Source: Streptomyces sp. NBC_01267
GTDB taxonomy: Bacteria > Actinomycetota > Actinomycetes > Streptomycetales > Streptomycetaceae
Direction of reading: 5' to 3'
NCBI RefSeq assembly: GCF_036241575.1
Contig: NZ_CP108455.1
Location: forward strand, 5,521,501-5,585,500
DNA: 64,000 nucleotides
The translations under genes and the position numbers were made by a program. The notes beneath the pieces were generated by a model. It was not told the origin of the DNA. It saw nothing but the letters and a program-made list of their open reading frames with translations, and ran no database searches. Shown here piece after piece: positions 17,601 to 26,239 of this stretch (position 1 is its first letter; every line of letters starts with the position of its first letter).

Positions 17601-18382
17601 CGGCTGAGCTCGGCGGCCTGCTGCCGGGCCTGGTCGGACTCGGCGGTCGTGGCCGTACGCAGCTGCTCGGCGTGGGAGGTGGCCTCCTGCGCCTGGCTGG
17701 ACGCGGCGTTGAGCAGCCGCTCCGCCTCGGCGCGGGCCCGGCGCAGGATCGTGTCGGCCTCGCTGCGGGCCGACTCCGCCTCGGAGCCCAGCCGCTGACG
17801 GGCCTCGTCGGCCAGCCGGGTCGCCTCGGCACGCGCGGCGGACAGGGCCTGCTCGGCCTCGGCGCGCGACTCGTCCATGAGCCTGCGGGCCTGCGCCTCG
17901 GTCCGGGCGCGCAACTGCTCGGCCCACGCCACGTTCTCGTTGACGTGCGACTCGACGGTCTGCCGGCGCTCGGCGAGCTCCTGGTCGAGGCGCTGGCGGC
18001 GGGTCACCGCCTCGCTGTGCAGCTCGGCCTGGAGCCTGGCCTGGTGCTCGGCGTGCTCCTGGAGGATGCGCTGCGTCTGGGCGCGGGCGTCGCGCAGTTC
18101 GCGCTCGGCGTCGGTACGCAGTTGATCGGCCTGCACCTGCGCGTTCCGCAGCAACTGGTCGGCCTGGTAACCGATGTCGGCCTGGTCGTAGGCAGGACGG
18201 GACGCCAGATTGCGGCGCGCCTCGTGGAGCTTGGCGCGCAAGACCTCGACCTGGTAACCGAGGTCCTCGGCGTGCTGGACGGCCTTCTCCCGCTCGGTCT
18301 TCAGCCGGTCCATCTCGGCCTCGAACCGCGAGAGATGGTCGTCTTCAGCCCGGTGGCTCTCCTGGCGTTCGTAGCCCCGCAC
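14645..18382 (-). CDS. scy: Polarity scaffold protein Scy
   Basis: Very long coiled-coil scaffold that marks hyphal tips and new branch sites, recruiting DivIVA and FilP. The 1245-residue product starts with MRGYERQESHRAEDDHLSRF and is almost entirely heptad/hendecad repeats with a strict A/E/R/Q composition; only the last ~40 residues (GGGKAAGSGTG...) are flexible. The S. coelicolor homologue is, from memory, about 1300 residues, so this copy may be slightly shorter. The start is GTG at 18382. The strong composition bias keeps a very long reading frame open on the other strand, which is not a gene. Confidence 0.93.
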   Translation of the reverse strand: MRGYERQESHRAEDDHLSRFEAEMDRLKTEREKAVQHAEDLGYQVEVLRAKLHEARRNLASRPAYDQADIGYQADQLLRNAQVQADQLRTDAERELRDARAQTQRILQEHAEHQARLQAELHSEAVTRRQRLDQELAERRQTVESHVNENVAWAEQLRARTEAQARRLMDESRAEAEQALSAARAEATRLADEARQRLGSEAESARSEADTILRRARAEAERLLNAASSQAQEATSHAEQLRTATTAESDQARQQAAELSRGAEQQVQEAERALREARTEAEKVLTEAKESAAKQLTSAESVNEQRTRTAKAEIARLVGEATKDAEALKAEAEQALEDARGKAERMVAEAGDKARTAAAEDTAAQLAKAARTAEEVLTKASEDARSTTRAAAEEAERIRHEAEAEAARLSDEAAESAEQLKGAAKDDTKEYRAKTVELQEEARRLRGEAEQLRSDAVAEGERIRGEARREAVQQIEEAARTAEELLTKAQADADEVRTGADTESERVRTEAVERATTLRKQAEETLERAHAEAERMRTEAEEQAEESRARSEEAARELREENERGIEARRADAADELTRLHSEAEERLSGAGETLTEARAEAERLRKETTEEADRLRTEAAERVRTLQAQAEQEAERLRDEAAADASQARAEGENIAVRLRGEATAEAERLKSEAQDSADRVRAEAAAAAERVATEAQEALAAAQEEANRRRREADETLSNARSEAEQERVQARGQSEELLASARKRVEEAQAEATRLVEEADRRASELVSAAEQTAQQVRESVAGLQDQAEQEIAGLRSAAEHAAERTRTEAQEEADRVRSDAYAERERASEDAARIRGVAQEESEAAKSLAERTVSDAIAESDKLRSDTAEYAQRMRTEASDAVASAEQDAARSRAEAREDANRIRSEAAAQADRLIGEASGESERMRAEAAETVGSAQQTAERIRAEAERVGAEAAAAAEQLRAEAQSESDRVLDEARETASKRRADAASQADQLMAKAQEEALRTATEAEAQADTMVGAARQEADRITAEATIEGNSLVERSRTDADELLVGARRDATAIRERSEELRDRVTAEIEELHERARRETSEQMKSAGERVDNLLKAAADQQSEAEEKAKELVADAESEAAKVRIAAVKRAESLLKEAEQKKAGLIREAEQIKADATAESDQLVEEATREHDVLMRRRADIQTEISRVQDVLEALESFEAPTGGGKAAGSGTGASGVKAGAAAGGTRSGGKPSDG

Positions 18383-18594
18383 TGCGCGGTCCCGTCCTTC
18401 CCCAAGCTCTCAACTTCGTTCGAGCAGGGGAGACCCCACTCCTGATCGCAACACTTCTTCCGTACGCGAGCGCGTCGCCGTGCATGACGGCCCCCCGGGG
18501 GAATGGTGTCAGATCAACGACGAGGCATGGGTCACAGGCCCCGATCCGGCCCCGGACCGGAGTCGCCCACTCTACCGGCCCGGGTATCCGGAGG

Positions 18595-19053
18595 TCAGTG
18601 CTCCTTCGGAGCTGGTGAATCCGGCCCGCCCGCCCCGGCGGACGTGACCAGTTCCGTCAGCACACCATGACAGTCCTTGGGGTGCAGGAACGTGATCCGG
18701 GACCCCATCGAGCCGATCCGCGGCTCGTCGTAGAGGACCCGGACGCCCTTGTCGCGTACGGCTTCGGAGTCACCGTCCACGTCCGCGGTGCCGAAGGCGA
18801 TGTGATGCACGCCCTCGCCGTTCTTCGCCAGCCACTTGCCCACCGCGGAGTCCTCGCGCACGGACTCCAGGAGCTGGAGGTACGAAGCGCCGCCGTCCGA
18901 CGTACCGTTGATCTTGAGCATGGCTTCCCGGACGCCCTGCTCCTCGTTGACCTCGGTGTGGAACACCTCGAAGCCGTATGTCGCCCGGTAGAACTCGACA
19001 GTCGTGTCGAGGTCGAAACAGGCGATCCCGATGTGGTCGATTCGCGTCAGCAT
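18595..19053 (-). CDS. mce: Methylmalonyl-CoA epimerase
   Basis: Interconverts (2R)- and (2S)-methylmalonyl-CoA, linking propionyl-CoA carboxylation to the B12 mutase. The 152-residue vicinal-oxygen-chelate protein shows the metal ligands expected of the family: His7 ([11 protein letters not shown]), the His in GVHHIAFGT, and a Glu in [11 protein letters not shown] at 19053 begins the conserved MLTRIDHIG; a longer upstream frame is unconserved. It diverges from the acetyltransferase gene across 146 bp. Confidence 0.94.
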   Translation of the reverse strand: MLTRIDHIGIACFDLDTTVEFYRATYGFEVFHTEVNEEQGVREAMLKINGTSDGGASYLQLLESVREDSAVGKWLAKNGEGVHHIAFGTADVDGDSEAVRDKGVRVLYDEPRIGSMGSRITFLHPKDCHGVLTELVTSAGAGGPDSPAPKEH

Positions 19054-19199
19054 GCCCCCAGTGCAGCGCGCCGACACATGGTTACGCAACGTGCGCGCGA
19101 TCACATCCGCAGAGCGGTGACGAGCGGGGGACCGCTCAGTACATTCGAGTAAACCGTCGTTCACTCACCCTCACTCTCTCTTCCAAGGGGCCGAGCCTC

Positions 19200-20402
19200 A
19201 TGTCTGGAACGAACAGCAACACCTCCGTGATCGTCGCCGGAGCCAGGACCCCGATGGGCCGGCTCCTGGGTTCGCTGAAGTCCTTCTCGGGCGCCGACCT
19301 GGGCGCATTCGCCATCAAGGCGGCCCTGGAACGGGCCGGCATCGGCGGCGACCAGGTGCAGTACGTGATCATGGGGCAGGTGCTCCAGGCCGGGGCAGGG
19401 CAGATCCCGGCACGCCAGGCCGCCGTCAAGGCGGGCATCCCCATGAACGTCCCCGCGCTGACCGTCAACAAGGTCTGCCTCTCCGGGCTCGACGCCATCG
19501 CGCTGGCCGACCAGCTGATCCGTGCCGGAGAGTTCGACGTGGTCGTGGCGGGCGGCCAGGAGTCCATGACGAACGCGCCGCACCTGCTTCCCAAGTCCCG
19601 TGAGGGCCACAAGTACGGTGCGATCGAGATGCTCGACTCCATGGCCCACGACGGCCTCACCGACTCCTTCGAGTCCATCCCCATGGGCGAGTCCACCGAG
19701 AAGCACAACACCCGCCTGGGCATCGCCCGCGCCCCGCAGGACGAGTTCGCGGCGGCCTCCCACCAGCGGGCCGCCGCCGCGCAGAAGAACGGCATCTTCG
19801 CGGCGGAGATCACGCCGGTCGAGATCCCGCAGCGCAAGGGCGACCCGGTCCTCTTCGCCGAGGACGAGGGCATCAGGGCGGAGACCACGGCGGAGTCGCT
19901 GGCCAAGCTGCGCCCCGCCTTCACCAAGGACGGCACCATCACGGCGGGCACCTCCTCGCAGATCTCCGACGGTGCGGCGGCGGTCGTGGTGATGAGCCGG
20001 GCGAAGGCCGAGGAGCTGGGTCTCGACTGGATCGCCGAGATCGGCGCGCACGGCAATGTGGCGGGTCCCGACAACTCGCTCCAGTCCCAGCCGTCCCACG
20101 CCATCGAGCACGCCCTGGAGAAGGAGGGCCTGACGGTCGGCGACCTCGATCTCATCGAGATCAACGAGGCGTTCGCCGCGGTCGCCGTGCAGTCGATGAA
20201 GGACCTCGGCGTTTCCCCGGAAAGGGTGAATGTCAACGGCGGCGCGATCGCCCTCGGTCACCCGATCGGGATGTCCGGGGCCCGGGTCGTCCTGCACCTC
20301 GCGCTGGAACTGAAGCGGCGCGGCGGCGGGGTCGGTGCGGCGGCGCTGTGCGGCGGCGGCGGGCAGGGCGACGCCCTGATCGTCCGCGTACCGGGCAAGT
20401 AG
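19200..20402 (+). CDS. Acetyl-CoA C-acetyltransferase (thiolase)
   Basis: Condenses two acetyl-CoA to acetoacetyl-CoA or runs in reverse. The 400-residue thiolase has the nucleophilic Cys in [12 protein letters not shown], the NEAF loop, the His in [16 protein letters not shown] and the second Cys in [14 protein letters not shown] at 19200 follows AAGGGG. It is 40 bp upstream of meaB in the same orientation, so the two probably share a transcript and form a short-chain acyl-CoA module with mce. Confidence 0.95.
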   Translation: MSGTNSNTSVIVAGARTPMGRLLGSLKSFSGADLGAFAIKAALERAGIGGDQVQYVIMGQVLQAGAGQIPARQAAVKAGIPMNVPALTVNKVCLSGLDAIALADQLIRAGEFDVVVAGGQESMTNAPHLLPKSREGHKYGAIEMLDSMAHDGLTDSFESIPMGESTEKHNTRLGIARAPQDEFAAASHQRAAAAQKNGIFAAEITPVEIPQRKGDPVLFAEDEGIRAETTAESLAKLRPAFTKDGTITAGTSSQISDGAAAVVVMSRAKAEELGLDWIAEIGAHGNVAGPDNSLQSQPSHAIEHALEKEGLTVGDLDLIEINEAFAAVAVQSMKDLGVSPERVNVNGGAIALGHPIGMSGARVVLHLALELKRRGGGVGAAALCGGGGQGDALIVRVPGK

Positions 20403-20442
20403 TTCCCGGACGCGGCAGGTACGGAATCGACTGAGCGGAGCT

Positions 20443-21411
20443 GTGAACGTGGACGTGGACGTCCCCACCCTGGTCGAGCAGGCCCGAGCGGGCAGGCCCC
20501 GGGCCGTGGCCCGGCTGATCTCCCTCGTCGAGGGGGCGTCCCCGCAGCTGCGCGAGGTGATGGCCCGGCTCGCTCCGCTGACCGGCGGTGCGTACGTGGT
20601 CGGGCTCACCGGATCGCCCGGTGTCGGCAAGTCGACTTCGACGTCGGCGCTGGTCGCCGCGTACCGGCGGGCCGGCAAGCGGGTCGGCGTGCTCGCCGTC
20701 GACCCGTCGTCCCCCTTCTCCGGGGGCGCGCTGCTCGGCGACCGCGTCCGGATGTCCGAGCACGCTTCGGACCCCGGCGTCTACATCCGCTCGATGGCCA
20801 CCCGCGGCCACCTGGGCGGCCTCGCCTGGTCGGCCCCGCAGGCGATCCGGGTGCTGGACGCGGCGGGGTGCGACGTGGTGCTCGTGGAGACGGTCGGGGT
20901 CGGCCAGTCCGAGGTGGAGATCGCCTCGCAGGCCGACACCTCCGTGGTGCTGCTGGCCCCCGGCATGGGCGACGGGATCCAGGCGGCGAAGGCCGGGATC
21001 CTGGAGATCGGCGACGTGTACGTGGTCAACAAGGCGGACCGGGACGGCGCGGACGCCACGGCCCGGGAGCTCAACCACATGCTGGGCCTGGGCGAGTCCC
21101 GGGGCGCGGGCGACTGGCGCCCGCCGATCGTGAAGACGGTCGCCGCACGGGGCGAGGGCATCGACGAGGTCGTCGAGGCGTTGGAGAAGCACCGGGCGTG
21201 GATGGAGGAGCGCGGCGTACTCAAGGACCGCAGGCGTACGCGGGCGGCGCACGAGGTCGAGACGATCGCGGTCACGGCGCTCCGTGAGCGGATCGGGGAC
21301 CTGCGGGGGGACCGGCGGCTGGACGCGCTGGCCGAGCGGATCGTGGCGGGCGCACTGGACCCGTACGCGGCGGCGGACGCGCTGGTGGAGGGCGTGACGG
21401 CGGGGCGCTGA
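20443..21411 (+). CDS. meaB: Methylmalonyl-CoA mutase-associated GTPase MeaB
   Basis: G-protein chaperone that guards B12-dependent acyl-CoA mutases, gating cofactor loading and expelling damaged cobalamin. The 322-residue SIMIBI-class GTPase has Walker A GSPGVGKST near residue 55, DPSSPFSGGALLGDRVRM, the switch DVVLVETVGVGQSE and the base-recognition motif NKADRDGAD. GTG at 20443 starts MNVDVDVPT. Likely clients are IcmA at 30.2 kb and the methylmalonyl-CoA mutase encoded elsewhere. Confidence 0.95.
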   Translation: MNVDVDVPTLVEQARAGRPRAVARLISLVEGASPQLREVMARLAPLTGGAYVVGLTGSPGVGKSTSTSALVAAYRRAGKRVGVLAVDPSSPFSGGALLGDRVRMSEHASDPGVYIRSMATRGHLGGLAWSAPQAIRVLDAAGCDVVLVETVGVGQSEVEIASQADTSVVLLAPGMGDGIQAAKAGILEIGDVYVVNKADRDGADATARELNHMLGLGESRGAGDWRPPIVKTVAARGEGIDEVVEALEKHRAWMEERGVLKDRRRTRAAHEVETIAVTALRERIGDLRGDRRLDALAERIVAGALDPYAAADALVEGVTAGR

Positions 21412-21544
21412 GGTCCGGGGACCCGGGCGGGGCCGCGCGGTTGCCGCCCGGCCCCTGCTACCTTGGCCGGATGTTCCTCCCCCGTGCGTAGGCCGCGACG
21501 ACCCGACCCAGGTCCCTGTCGTGCCCGCTCTCCGAGGAACTCCC

Positions 21545-22789
21545 GTGCTGTCCTACGCCGCTGTCCTGCGTGCCCCGCACGCCCGCCGTACCTTCGGCGC
21601 CGCCCTGATCGGCCGTCTCTCGTACGGGACGGCCCCCCTCTCCCTGCTGCTCGCCGTGAAGAGCGCCTCCGGCTCCTTCGGCGCCGCCGGTACCGCCATG
21701 GCGCTCTTCGGAGCGACCAGCGTCCTCCTCTCGCCCGCCCGCGCAGCCCTCATCGACCGGTACGGGCCGCGCCGTGCCCTCACCCCCATGGCCTGCGGTT
21801 ACGCGGCCCTGCTGCTCGTACTCGCCGCGGTGACCCGCCACCCCGGTACGCCCACACCGGTGATCGTGGCGCTGACCGCGACCGCCGGAGCCGGTACGCC
21901 GCCGCTCGGACCGACGATGCGGACCCTGTGGCGTCAACTCCTTCCCGAACGTGAGCTGTTGCAGCGCGCGTACAGCCTGGACGGCGTGGCCGAAGAACTG
22001 CTCTTCGTCACCGGACCGGTGCTCGTCGGGGTTCTGGTGGCGTACGCGTCGGCGGCGGCCGGGGTGGCCGTCAGCGCCGTGCTGGTGCTGACGGGGACCC
22101 TCGCACTCGTCTCGTCACCGGTCGCACACGTCCCGCCCGCCCCGCGTGCGGACGACGCGGCTCCGGCCGTACGCGTCCGGGCGGGCTTGCCCGGACAGCC
22201 GGTCGTGGTGGCCCTCGCGGTCGGCCTCGGGCTCGGCGGGCTGGAGCTGCTGGTGGTGGCCTTCGCCGGGCACCAGGACCGCCCCGGGGCTGTCGCCTGG
22301 GTGCTGGCCGCGCTCTCCGCGGGCAGCGCCGTCGGCGGGCTGGTCAACGGGGCGGTCACCTGGCGGTCCCCGGCCGGGACGCGGCTCCCGCTCATCGCCG
22401 CGGCCCTGGGCCTCTCCCTGGCCGGGGCCGGATGGGCGCCGAATCTGTACGTACTGGGCGGGGCCGTCGCCCTGGCCGGGCTGTTCGTCGCCCCCGCGCT
22501 GACCACCGCGTACCTGATCGCCGACGAGACCGCCGCCCCGAACGCCCGGACCCGGGCGGGCGCCTGGGTCAACACCGCGGTGAACGCGGGCTCTTCGGGC
22601 GGCACGGCCGCCGCCGGCATGCTGATCGGAAGGCTGCCGCTCGCGCTCTGCTTCGCGCTCGCGGCGGCCCCCGCACTGCTCTCCGCAGGGCCGGCCCTGT
22701 GGAGCCGGTCGCGGATCAGTCGTCGTCCCGGTCCTGGTGGTCGTCCTCGTGGCCGTCGTGCTCGTGCCGGTGCAGGTGCTCGGCCGTGA
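21545..22789 (+). CDS. MFS transporter
   Basis: Major-facilitator protein of 414 residues with about twelve hydrophobic segments and the cytoplasmic loop motif ALIDRYGPRRALTPMA between helices 2 and 3. Substrate unknown. GTG at 21545 is preceded by GAGGA; an upstream ATG at 21521 lacks a ribosome site. The last ~25 codons (RRPGPGGRPRGRRARAG) run 74 bp into the 3' end of the convergent PepSY gene; the Arg/Gly-rich tail is the antisense of its acidic/His-rich tail and may be accidental. Confidence 0.82.
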   Translation: MLSYAAVLRAPHARRTFGAALIGRLSYGTAPLSLLLAVKSASGSFGAAGTAMALFGATSVLLSPARAALIDRYGPRRALTPMACGYAALLLVLAAVTRHPGTPTPVIVALTATAGAGTPPLGPTMRTLWRQLLPERELLQRAYSLDGVAEELLFVTGPVLVGVLVAYASAAAGVAVSAVLVLTGTLALVSSPVAHVPPAPRADDAAPAVRVRAGLPGQPVVVALAVGLGLGGLELLVVAFAGHQDRPGAVAWVLAALSAGSAVGGLVNGAVTWRSPAGTRLPLIAAALGLSLAGAGWAPNLYVLGGAVALAGLFVAPALTTAYLIADETAAPNARTRAGAWVNTAVNAGSSGGTAAAGMLIGRLPLALCFALAAAPALLSAGPALWSRSRISRRPGPGGRPRGRRARAGAGARP

Positions 22790-23324
22790 CCTTGCCGGTG
22801 TCCAGGTCGACGTAGACCTCGTGCCGCGCGCCGCCGGTGGCCGTCACCTCGGCCTCCCAGCGGCCGTTGTCGAGCTCGACGGAGGTCACCGTGCCCGCTA
22901 CGGCTCCGCGGGCAGCCGCTGCCGCGCGGACGGCGGTGACGGGGGCGCCCTTGCGGTCGTCCTGGTCGCCGCCGTCGGTGCGCGAGGAGGTGACCTTGCC
23001 GGAGCGCGGGTCGAGGCGGAGTTCGTGCCAGGCGCCGTCCTTGCCGTACAGGTCCACCTCCCAGCGGCCGTGGTCCAGTTCGGCGGAGGTCACCGTGCCG
23101 GGGGTGTGTGCCTGCGCCGCCCCGATCACCCGTTCCACGGAGACCGGCCCCGTGGAACCGGAACCGGACCCGGACCGCAGCGCGATACCCGGCGCGGTCA
23201 CGGACGGGGCCGCGCCCGCCGCCGGAGAACCACCGCTGCCGCCGGTCAGAGCGACCGCCGTGGCCGTGCCGCCCGCGACCAGCGCTGCCGCCGCGATTCC
23301 GGCGATGACGATATTGCGCTTCAT
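22716..23324 (-). CDS. Secreted PepSY-domain protein with His/Asp-rich tail
   Basis: A 202-residue exported protein: Lys/Arg start, hydrophobic signal (IVIAGIAAAALVAGGTATAVAL), a flexible Gly/Ser segment, then two PepSY-like repeats, each with VTSxELDxGRWE and a terminal D..TGKVT motif (residues about 75-120 and 135-180). The last ~18 residues (HRHEHDGHEDDHQDRDDD) are nearly all His, Asp or Glu, a likely metal-binding tail. ATG at 23324 follows GGAGGA. It is divergent from the response-regulator gene next door, so it may be that system's target or accessory sensor. Confidence 0.87.
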   Translation of the reverse strand: MKRNIVIAGIAAAALVAGGTATAVALTGGSGGSPAAGAAPSVTAPGIALRSGSGSGSTGPVSVERVIGAAQAHTPGTVTSAELDHGRWEVDLYGKDGAWHELRLDPRSGKVTSSRTDGGDQDDRKGAPVTAVRAAAAARGAVAGTVTSVELDNGRWEAEVTATGGARHEVYVDLDTGKVTAEHLHRHEHDGHEDDHQDRDDD

Positions 23325-23336
23325 GAGGGTTCCTCC

Positions 23337-23400
23337 TGGTGCTCGACGTGGTGCTCGACGTGGGCCCGGTCCGGTGCTCGACGTGGTGCCCGGTCCGGGT
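23337..23400. repeat. Imperfect 12-bp repeats
   Basis: GCTCGACGTGGT-type 12-mers at 23341, 23353 and 23376 alternate with two CCCGGTCCGG-type segments, in the leader of the PepSY gene between it and the response regulator. Confidence 0.7.
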
Positions 23401-23435
23401 GCCGGACGGTCACCAACCTGCCGGGAGGGAGCTGA

Positions 23436-23469
23436 ACGCACCCTGAAGCCCCCTGAAGAAGTCTTCAGG
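23436..23469. promoter_or_regulatory. Candidate response-regulator binding site
   Basis: Two direct CCCTGAAG copies (23441, 23451) run into a palindrome CCTGAAGA-AG-TCTTCAGG (23452-23469), 23 bp before the response-regulator start in the divergent promoter region. Direct repeats of this spacing are typical of OmpR-family sites; autoregulation is inferred. The 12-mer ACGCACCCTGAA here recurs before the AIM24 operon. Confidence 0.55.
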
Positions 23470-23491
23470 TCGGATTTGCGAGGGTGTCCCC

Positions 23492-24154
23492 ATGCGCCTT
23501 TTGATCGTGGAGGACGAGAAGCGGCTCGCGAGGTCCCTGGCCGCGGGACTCACCGCCGAGGGCTTCGCCGTGGACGTCGTGCACGACGGGCTCGAAGGGC
23601 TGTACCGGGCCGGTGAGATCCCGTACGACCTGGTCGTTCTCGACATCATGCTGCCCGGCATGAACGGCTACCGGGTCTGCGCGGCGCTCCGGGCCGCGGG
23701 CAACGACGTACCCATCCTGATGCTCACCGCCAAGGACGGCGAGTACGACGAGGCCGAGGGCCTGGACACCGGCGCCGACGACTACCTCACCAAGCCGTTC
23801 TCCTACCTCGTCCTCGTCGCCCGGATCAGGGCCCTGATCCGGCGCCGGTCCGCCGGGCGCCCGTCGCCCGTGCTGACCGCGGGGGAGCTGAGCATCGACA
23901 CCGCCACCCGCCGGGTGCACTGCGCGGAGGGCGAAGTCGCCCTCACCGCCAAGGAGTTCGCCGTACTGGAACAGCTCGCCGTGCGCGCGGGCGAAGTGGT
24001 CGGCAAGCCGGAGATCCTGGAGCACGTCTGGGACTTCGCCTACGAGGGCGACCCGAACATCGTCGAGGTGTACGTCAGCGCGCTCCGCCGCAAGCTGGGC
24101 GCCGGACGCATCGAGACGGTACGCGGCGCCGGGTACCGGCTGGTGTCCCGGTGA
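23492..24154 (+). CDS. rapA1: OmpR-family response regulator, RapA1-like
   Basis: DNA-binding response regulator of 220 residues: receiver domain with phosphoacceptor Asp51 (VVLDIMLPGMNG) and the LTKPF switch lysine, then a winged-helix output domain ending ETVRGAGYRLVSR. The location beside meaB and an AbsC-like regulator matches my recollection of the S. coelicolor rapA1/rapA2 system, which affects antibiotic production. Its stop overlaps the kinase start (GTGA). The name rests on synteny and should be treated as probable. Confidence 0.88.
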   Translation: MRLLIVEDEKRLARSLAAGLTAEGFAVDVVHDGLEGLYRAGEIPYDLVVLDIMLPGMNGYRVCAALRAAGNDVPILMLTAKDGEYDEAEGLDTGADDYLTKPFSYLVLVARIRALIRRRSAGRPSPVLTAGELSIDTATRRVHCAEGEVALTAKEFAVLEQLAVRAGEVVGKPEILEHVWDFAYEGDPNIVEVYVSALRRKLGAGRIETVRGAGYRLVSR

Positions 24155-24210
24155 CCAGCGATCCGGTGACCAGCGATCCGGTGACCCGCACCCCGATGAC
24201 CCGCAACCCG
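24151..24210 (+). repeat. Four 15-bp repeats over the kinase start
   Basis: GTGACCAGCGATCCG twice, then GTGACCCGCACCCCG and ATGACCCGCAACCCG. Each unit begins with a possible start codon in the same frame and encodes a VTSDP/MTRNP-type pentapeptide. Confidence 0.9.
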
Positions 24211-25641
24211 GTGCGGCGGCTCTTCGGCTCGGTACGGGCGAAGGCCGCGCTCGGCGCGACGGCCGTCGTCGCCGTCGCACTGGTCGCCGCCGGGCTGTCC
24301 GTCCTGCTGGTCCTGCGCTCCCACCTCACCGAACAGACCGATCTGCGGGCCGAGGTGGCCGCCCAGGGCGTCGCCTCGCAGGTCGCCCTCGACGTTCCGT
24401 ACGGCAAGCTCCACCTGCCCGACTCCGACGAGAACCCGGTACAGGTGGTGACCGAGCACGGCCGGGTGCGTGCGGTCAGCGACGATCTGGACGCCGTGAC
24501 CGGGACGGCCACCACCGAGGTACGGCCGCGGGCGCCGTCCGCGGACGACGACGATGGCGACCACGACGACGACCACGACAGCGGACACGGCAGCGACGAC
24601 CCGCCCCGCGGCGAAGTCTCCCGCGACAGGACGCACTTCGGCTCCGGCACGGCGACCGTCGACGGTGACACCGCCGACTACCGCTTCGCCGCGGTGGAGG
24701 TGACCAACGGCAGTGACGAGACCCTCGTGGTGTACGCGGGCGCGCCCCTGGCCACCGAGCAGAGCGCCGTCGCCACGGTCCGCGACGCGATGCTCGTCGG
24801 GCTGCCGGTCCTGCTGCTCGTCGTCGCCGGTGTCACCTGGCTGGTCACCCGCCGTGCGCTGCGCCCGGTCGAGGGGATCCGGCGCGAGATGGCGGCGGTC
24901 ACCGCCTCCGAGGACCTGACCCGCCGGGTGCCCGAGCCCCGTTCGCACGACGAGATCGCCCGGCTGGCCCGTACGACCAACGAGACCCTCGCCGCACTGG
25001 AGACGTCCGTCGACCGCCAGCGGCGCTTCGTCGCGGACGCCTCGCACGAACTGCGCAGCCCGATCGCGAGTCTGCGCACCCAGCTGGAAGTCGGCTCCGC
25101 GCACCCGGAGTTGCTCGATGTGGACGGCGCGGTCGCGGACACCGTACGGCTGCAGCAACTCGCCGCCGACCTGCTGCTGCTCGCGCGGCTGGACGCGGGA
25201 GAGCGGCCGGGGGAGGGCAGGATCGACCTGCGGGCGCTGGTGTACGAGGAGGTGTCCCAGCGGCGCACGGGGCGGGTCCCGGTGACGGTCCACGCCCCTG
25301 ACGGACTCGAAGTGGCGGGCTCGCGCGGGCAGTTGGCGCGGGTGATCGGCAATCTGCTGGACAACGCGCAGCGGCACGCCCGTACGGCGGTCACGGTGTC
25401 CCTGCGCGCCGAGGCCGGCTGTGTCGTCACGGAGGTGGCCGACGACGGCCCGGGGGTGCCCGCCGCGGAGCGCGAGCGGATCTTCGAGCGGTTCGTACGG
25501 CTCGACGACGCGCGGACCCGGGACGACGGTGGTGCCGGTCTCGGTCTTGCCATCGCCCGCGACGTGGCCCACCGGCACGGTGGCACGCTCACGGTCGGCG
25601 ACGGCGCCGCTTTCGTGCTGCGGCTCCCCGCGTCGGCATAG
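24151..25641 (+). CDS. rapA2: Sensor histidine kinase, RapA2-like
   Basis: Membrane sensor kinase of 496 residues. After a repetitive N-terminus it has a first membrane segment (about 29-51), an extracellular sensor region of about 160 residues containing the Asp/His-rich stretch DDDDGDHDDDHDSGHGSDD, a second membrane segment (LVGLPVLLLVVAGVTWLV), HAMP, phosphoacceptor His299 (DASHELRSP) and an ATPase domain with N, G1 and G2 boxes. The Asp/His loop suggests a metal-ion signal. Four 15-bp repeats at the 5' end give four in-frame start codons (24151, 24166, 24181, 24196), so the true start is uncertain. Confidence 0.88.
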   Translation: MTSDPVTSDPVTRTPMTRNPVRRLFGSVRAKAALGATAVVAVALVAAGLSVLLVLRSHLTEQTDLRAEVAAQGVASQVALDVPYGKLHLPDSDENPVQVVTEHGRVRAVSDDLDAVTGTATTEVRPRAPSADDDDGDHDDDHDSGHGSDDPPRGEVSRDRTHFGSGTATVDGDTADYRFAAVEVTNGSDETLVVYAGAPLATEQSAVATVRDAMLVGLPVLLLVVAGVTWLVTRRALRPVEGIRREMAAVTASEDLTRRVPEPRSHDEIARLARTTNETLAALETSVDRQRRFVADASHELRSPIASLRTQLEVGSAHPELLDVDGAVADTVRLQQLAADLLLLARLDAGERPGEGRIDLRALVYEEVSQRRTGRVPVTVHAPDGLEVAGSRGQLARVIGNLLDNAQRHARTAVTVSLRAEAGCVVTEVADDGPGVPAAERERIFERFVRLDDARTRDDGGAGLGLAIARDVAHRHGGTLTVGDGAAFVLRLPASA

Positions 25642-25657
25642 GCCCGGTCCGGGCGGC

Positions 25658-26131
25658 TCAGCCCTTGCGGAGTCCCCGGAGCTGATCCGCGACCGGCGTC
25701 AGCGACTCACGCAGGTCGGCCAGCGCCTCGGGGGTCAGCAGGCCGACGAAGTGGTTGCGCACCGACGCGACATGGTGCGGTGCGACCTTCTGCATGGTCT
25801 CGCCGCCGAGGTCGGTGAGGACGGCGAACAGCCCGCGCCGGTCGGACTCGCAGTGCTCCCTGCGGACCAGTTCGGCCTTCTCCATGCGGGTGATCTGGTG
25901 CGAGAGGCGGCTCTTGGACTGGAGGGTGGCGGCGGCGAGATCGCTCATCCGCATCCGCTTGTCCTCCGCCTCCGAGAGATTGACCAGGATCTCGTAGTCG
26001 TTCATGGTCAGCCCGAACGGCTGGAGGTCCTTCTCCAGCTGGTACGTCAGCAGCCTGTTGACGTCCAGGTAGGTGCGCCAGGCGCACTGCTCGGCATCGC
26101 TCAGCCAAGGGGTGGCTGTCTCGGTCTCCAT
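25658..26131 (-). CDS. absC: MarR-family regulator, AbsC-like
   Basis: Winged-helix regulator of 157 residues with the MarR recognition region (MSDLAAATLQSKSRLSHQITRMEKAELVRREHC) and wing (SDRRGLFAVLTD). Position next to the rapA1/A2-like pair corresponds to AbsC of S. coelicolor, a zinc-dependent MarR protein affecting zinc acquisition and antibiotic synthesis; assignment is by recalled synteny and general similarity. Several His/Cys residues (SHQ, REHCE, APHH, NHF) could bind zinc. ATG at 26131; the upstream DNA is unusually AT-rich (26132-26172) with an AGAATT...AATTCT inverted repeat. Confidence 0.8.
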   Translation of the reverse strand: METETATPWLSDAEQCAWRTYLDVNRLLTYQLEKDLQPFGLTMNDYEILVNLSEAEDKRMRMSDLAAATLQSKSRLSHQITRMEKAELVRREHCESDRRGLFAVLTDLGGETMQKVAPHHVASVRNHFVGLLTPEALADLRESLTPVADQLRGLRKG

Positions 26132-26239
26132 GATGAGAATTCTACCTAAGAAGTTGAATATTGGACAATTCTGGGAGGGGGTGACGCATGACACGCGTCG
26201 GGGTTCAGGTGTTCGACGTCACCCTCCGCAGACTATCGC

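Noticed and set aside
14591..18445. A 1284-codon open frame on the plus strand, very rich in Leu and Gly.
   Set aside because: It is antisense to scy. The GC-rich, Ala/Glu/Arg-only coiled coil keeps other frames open; its product has no motif and biased composition.
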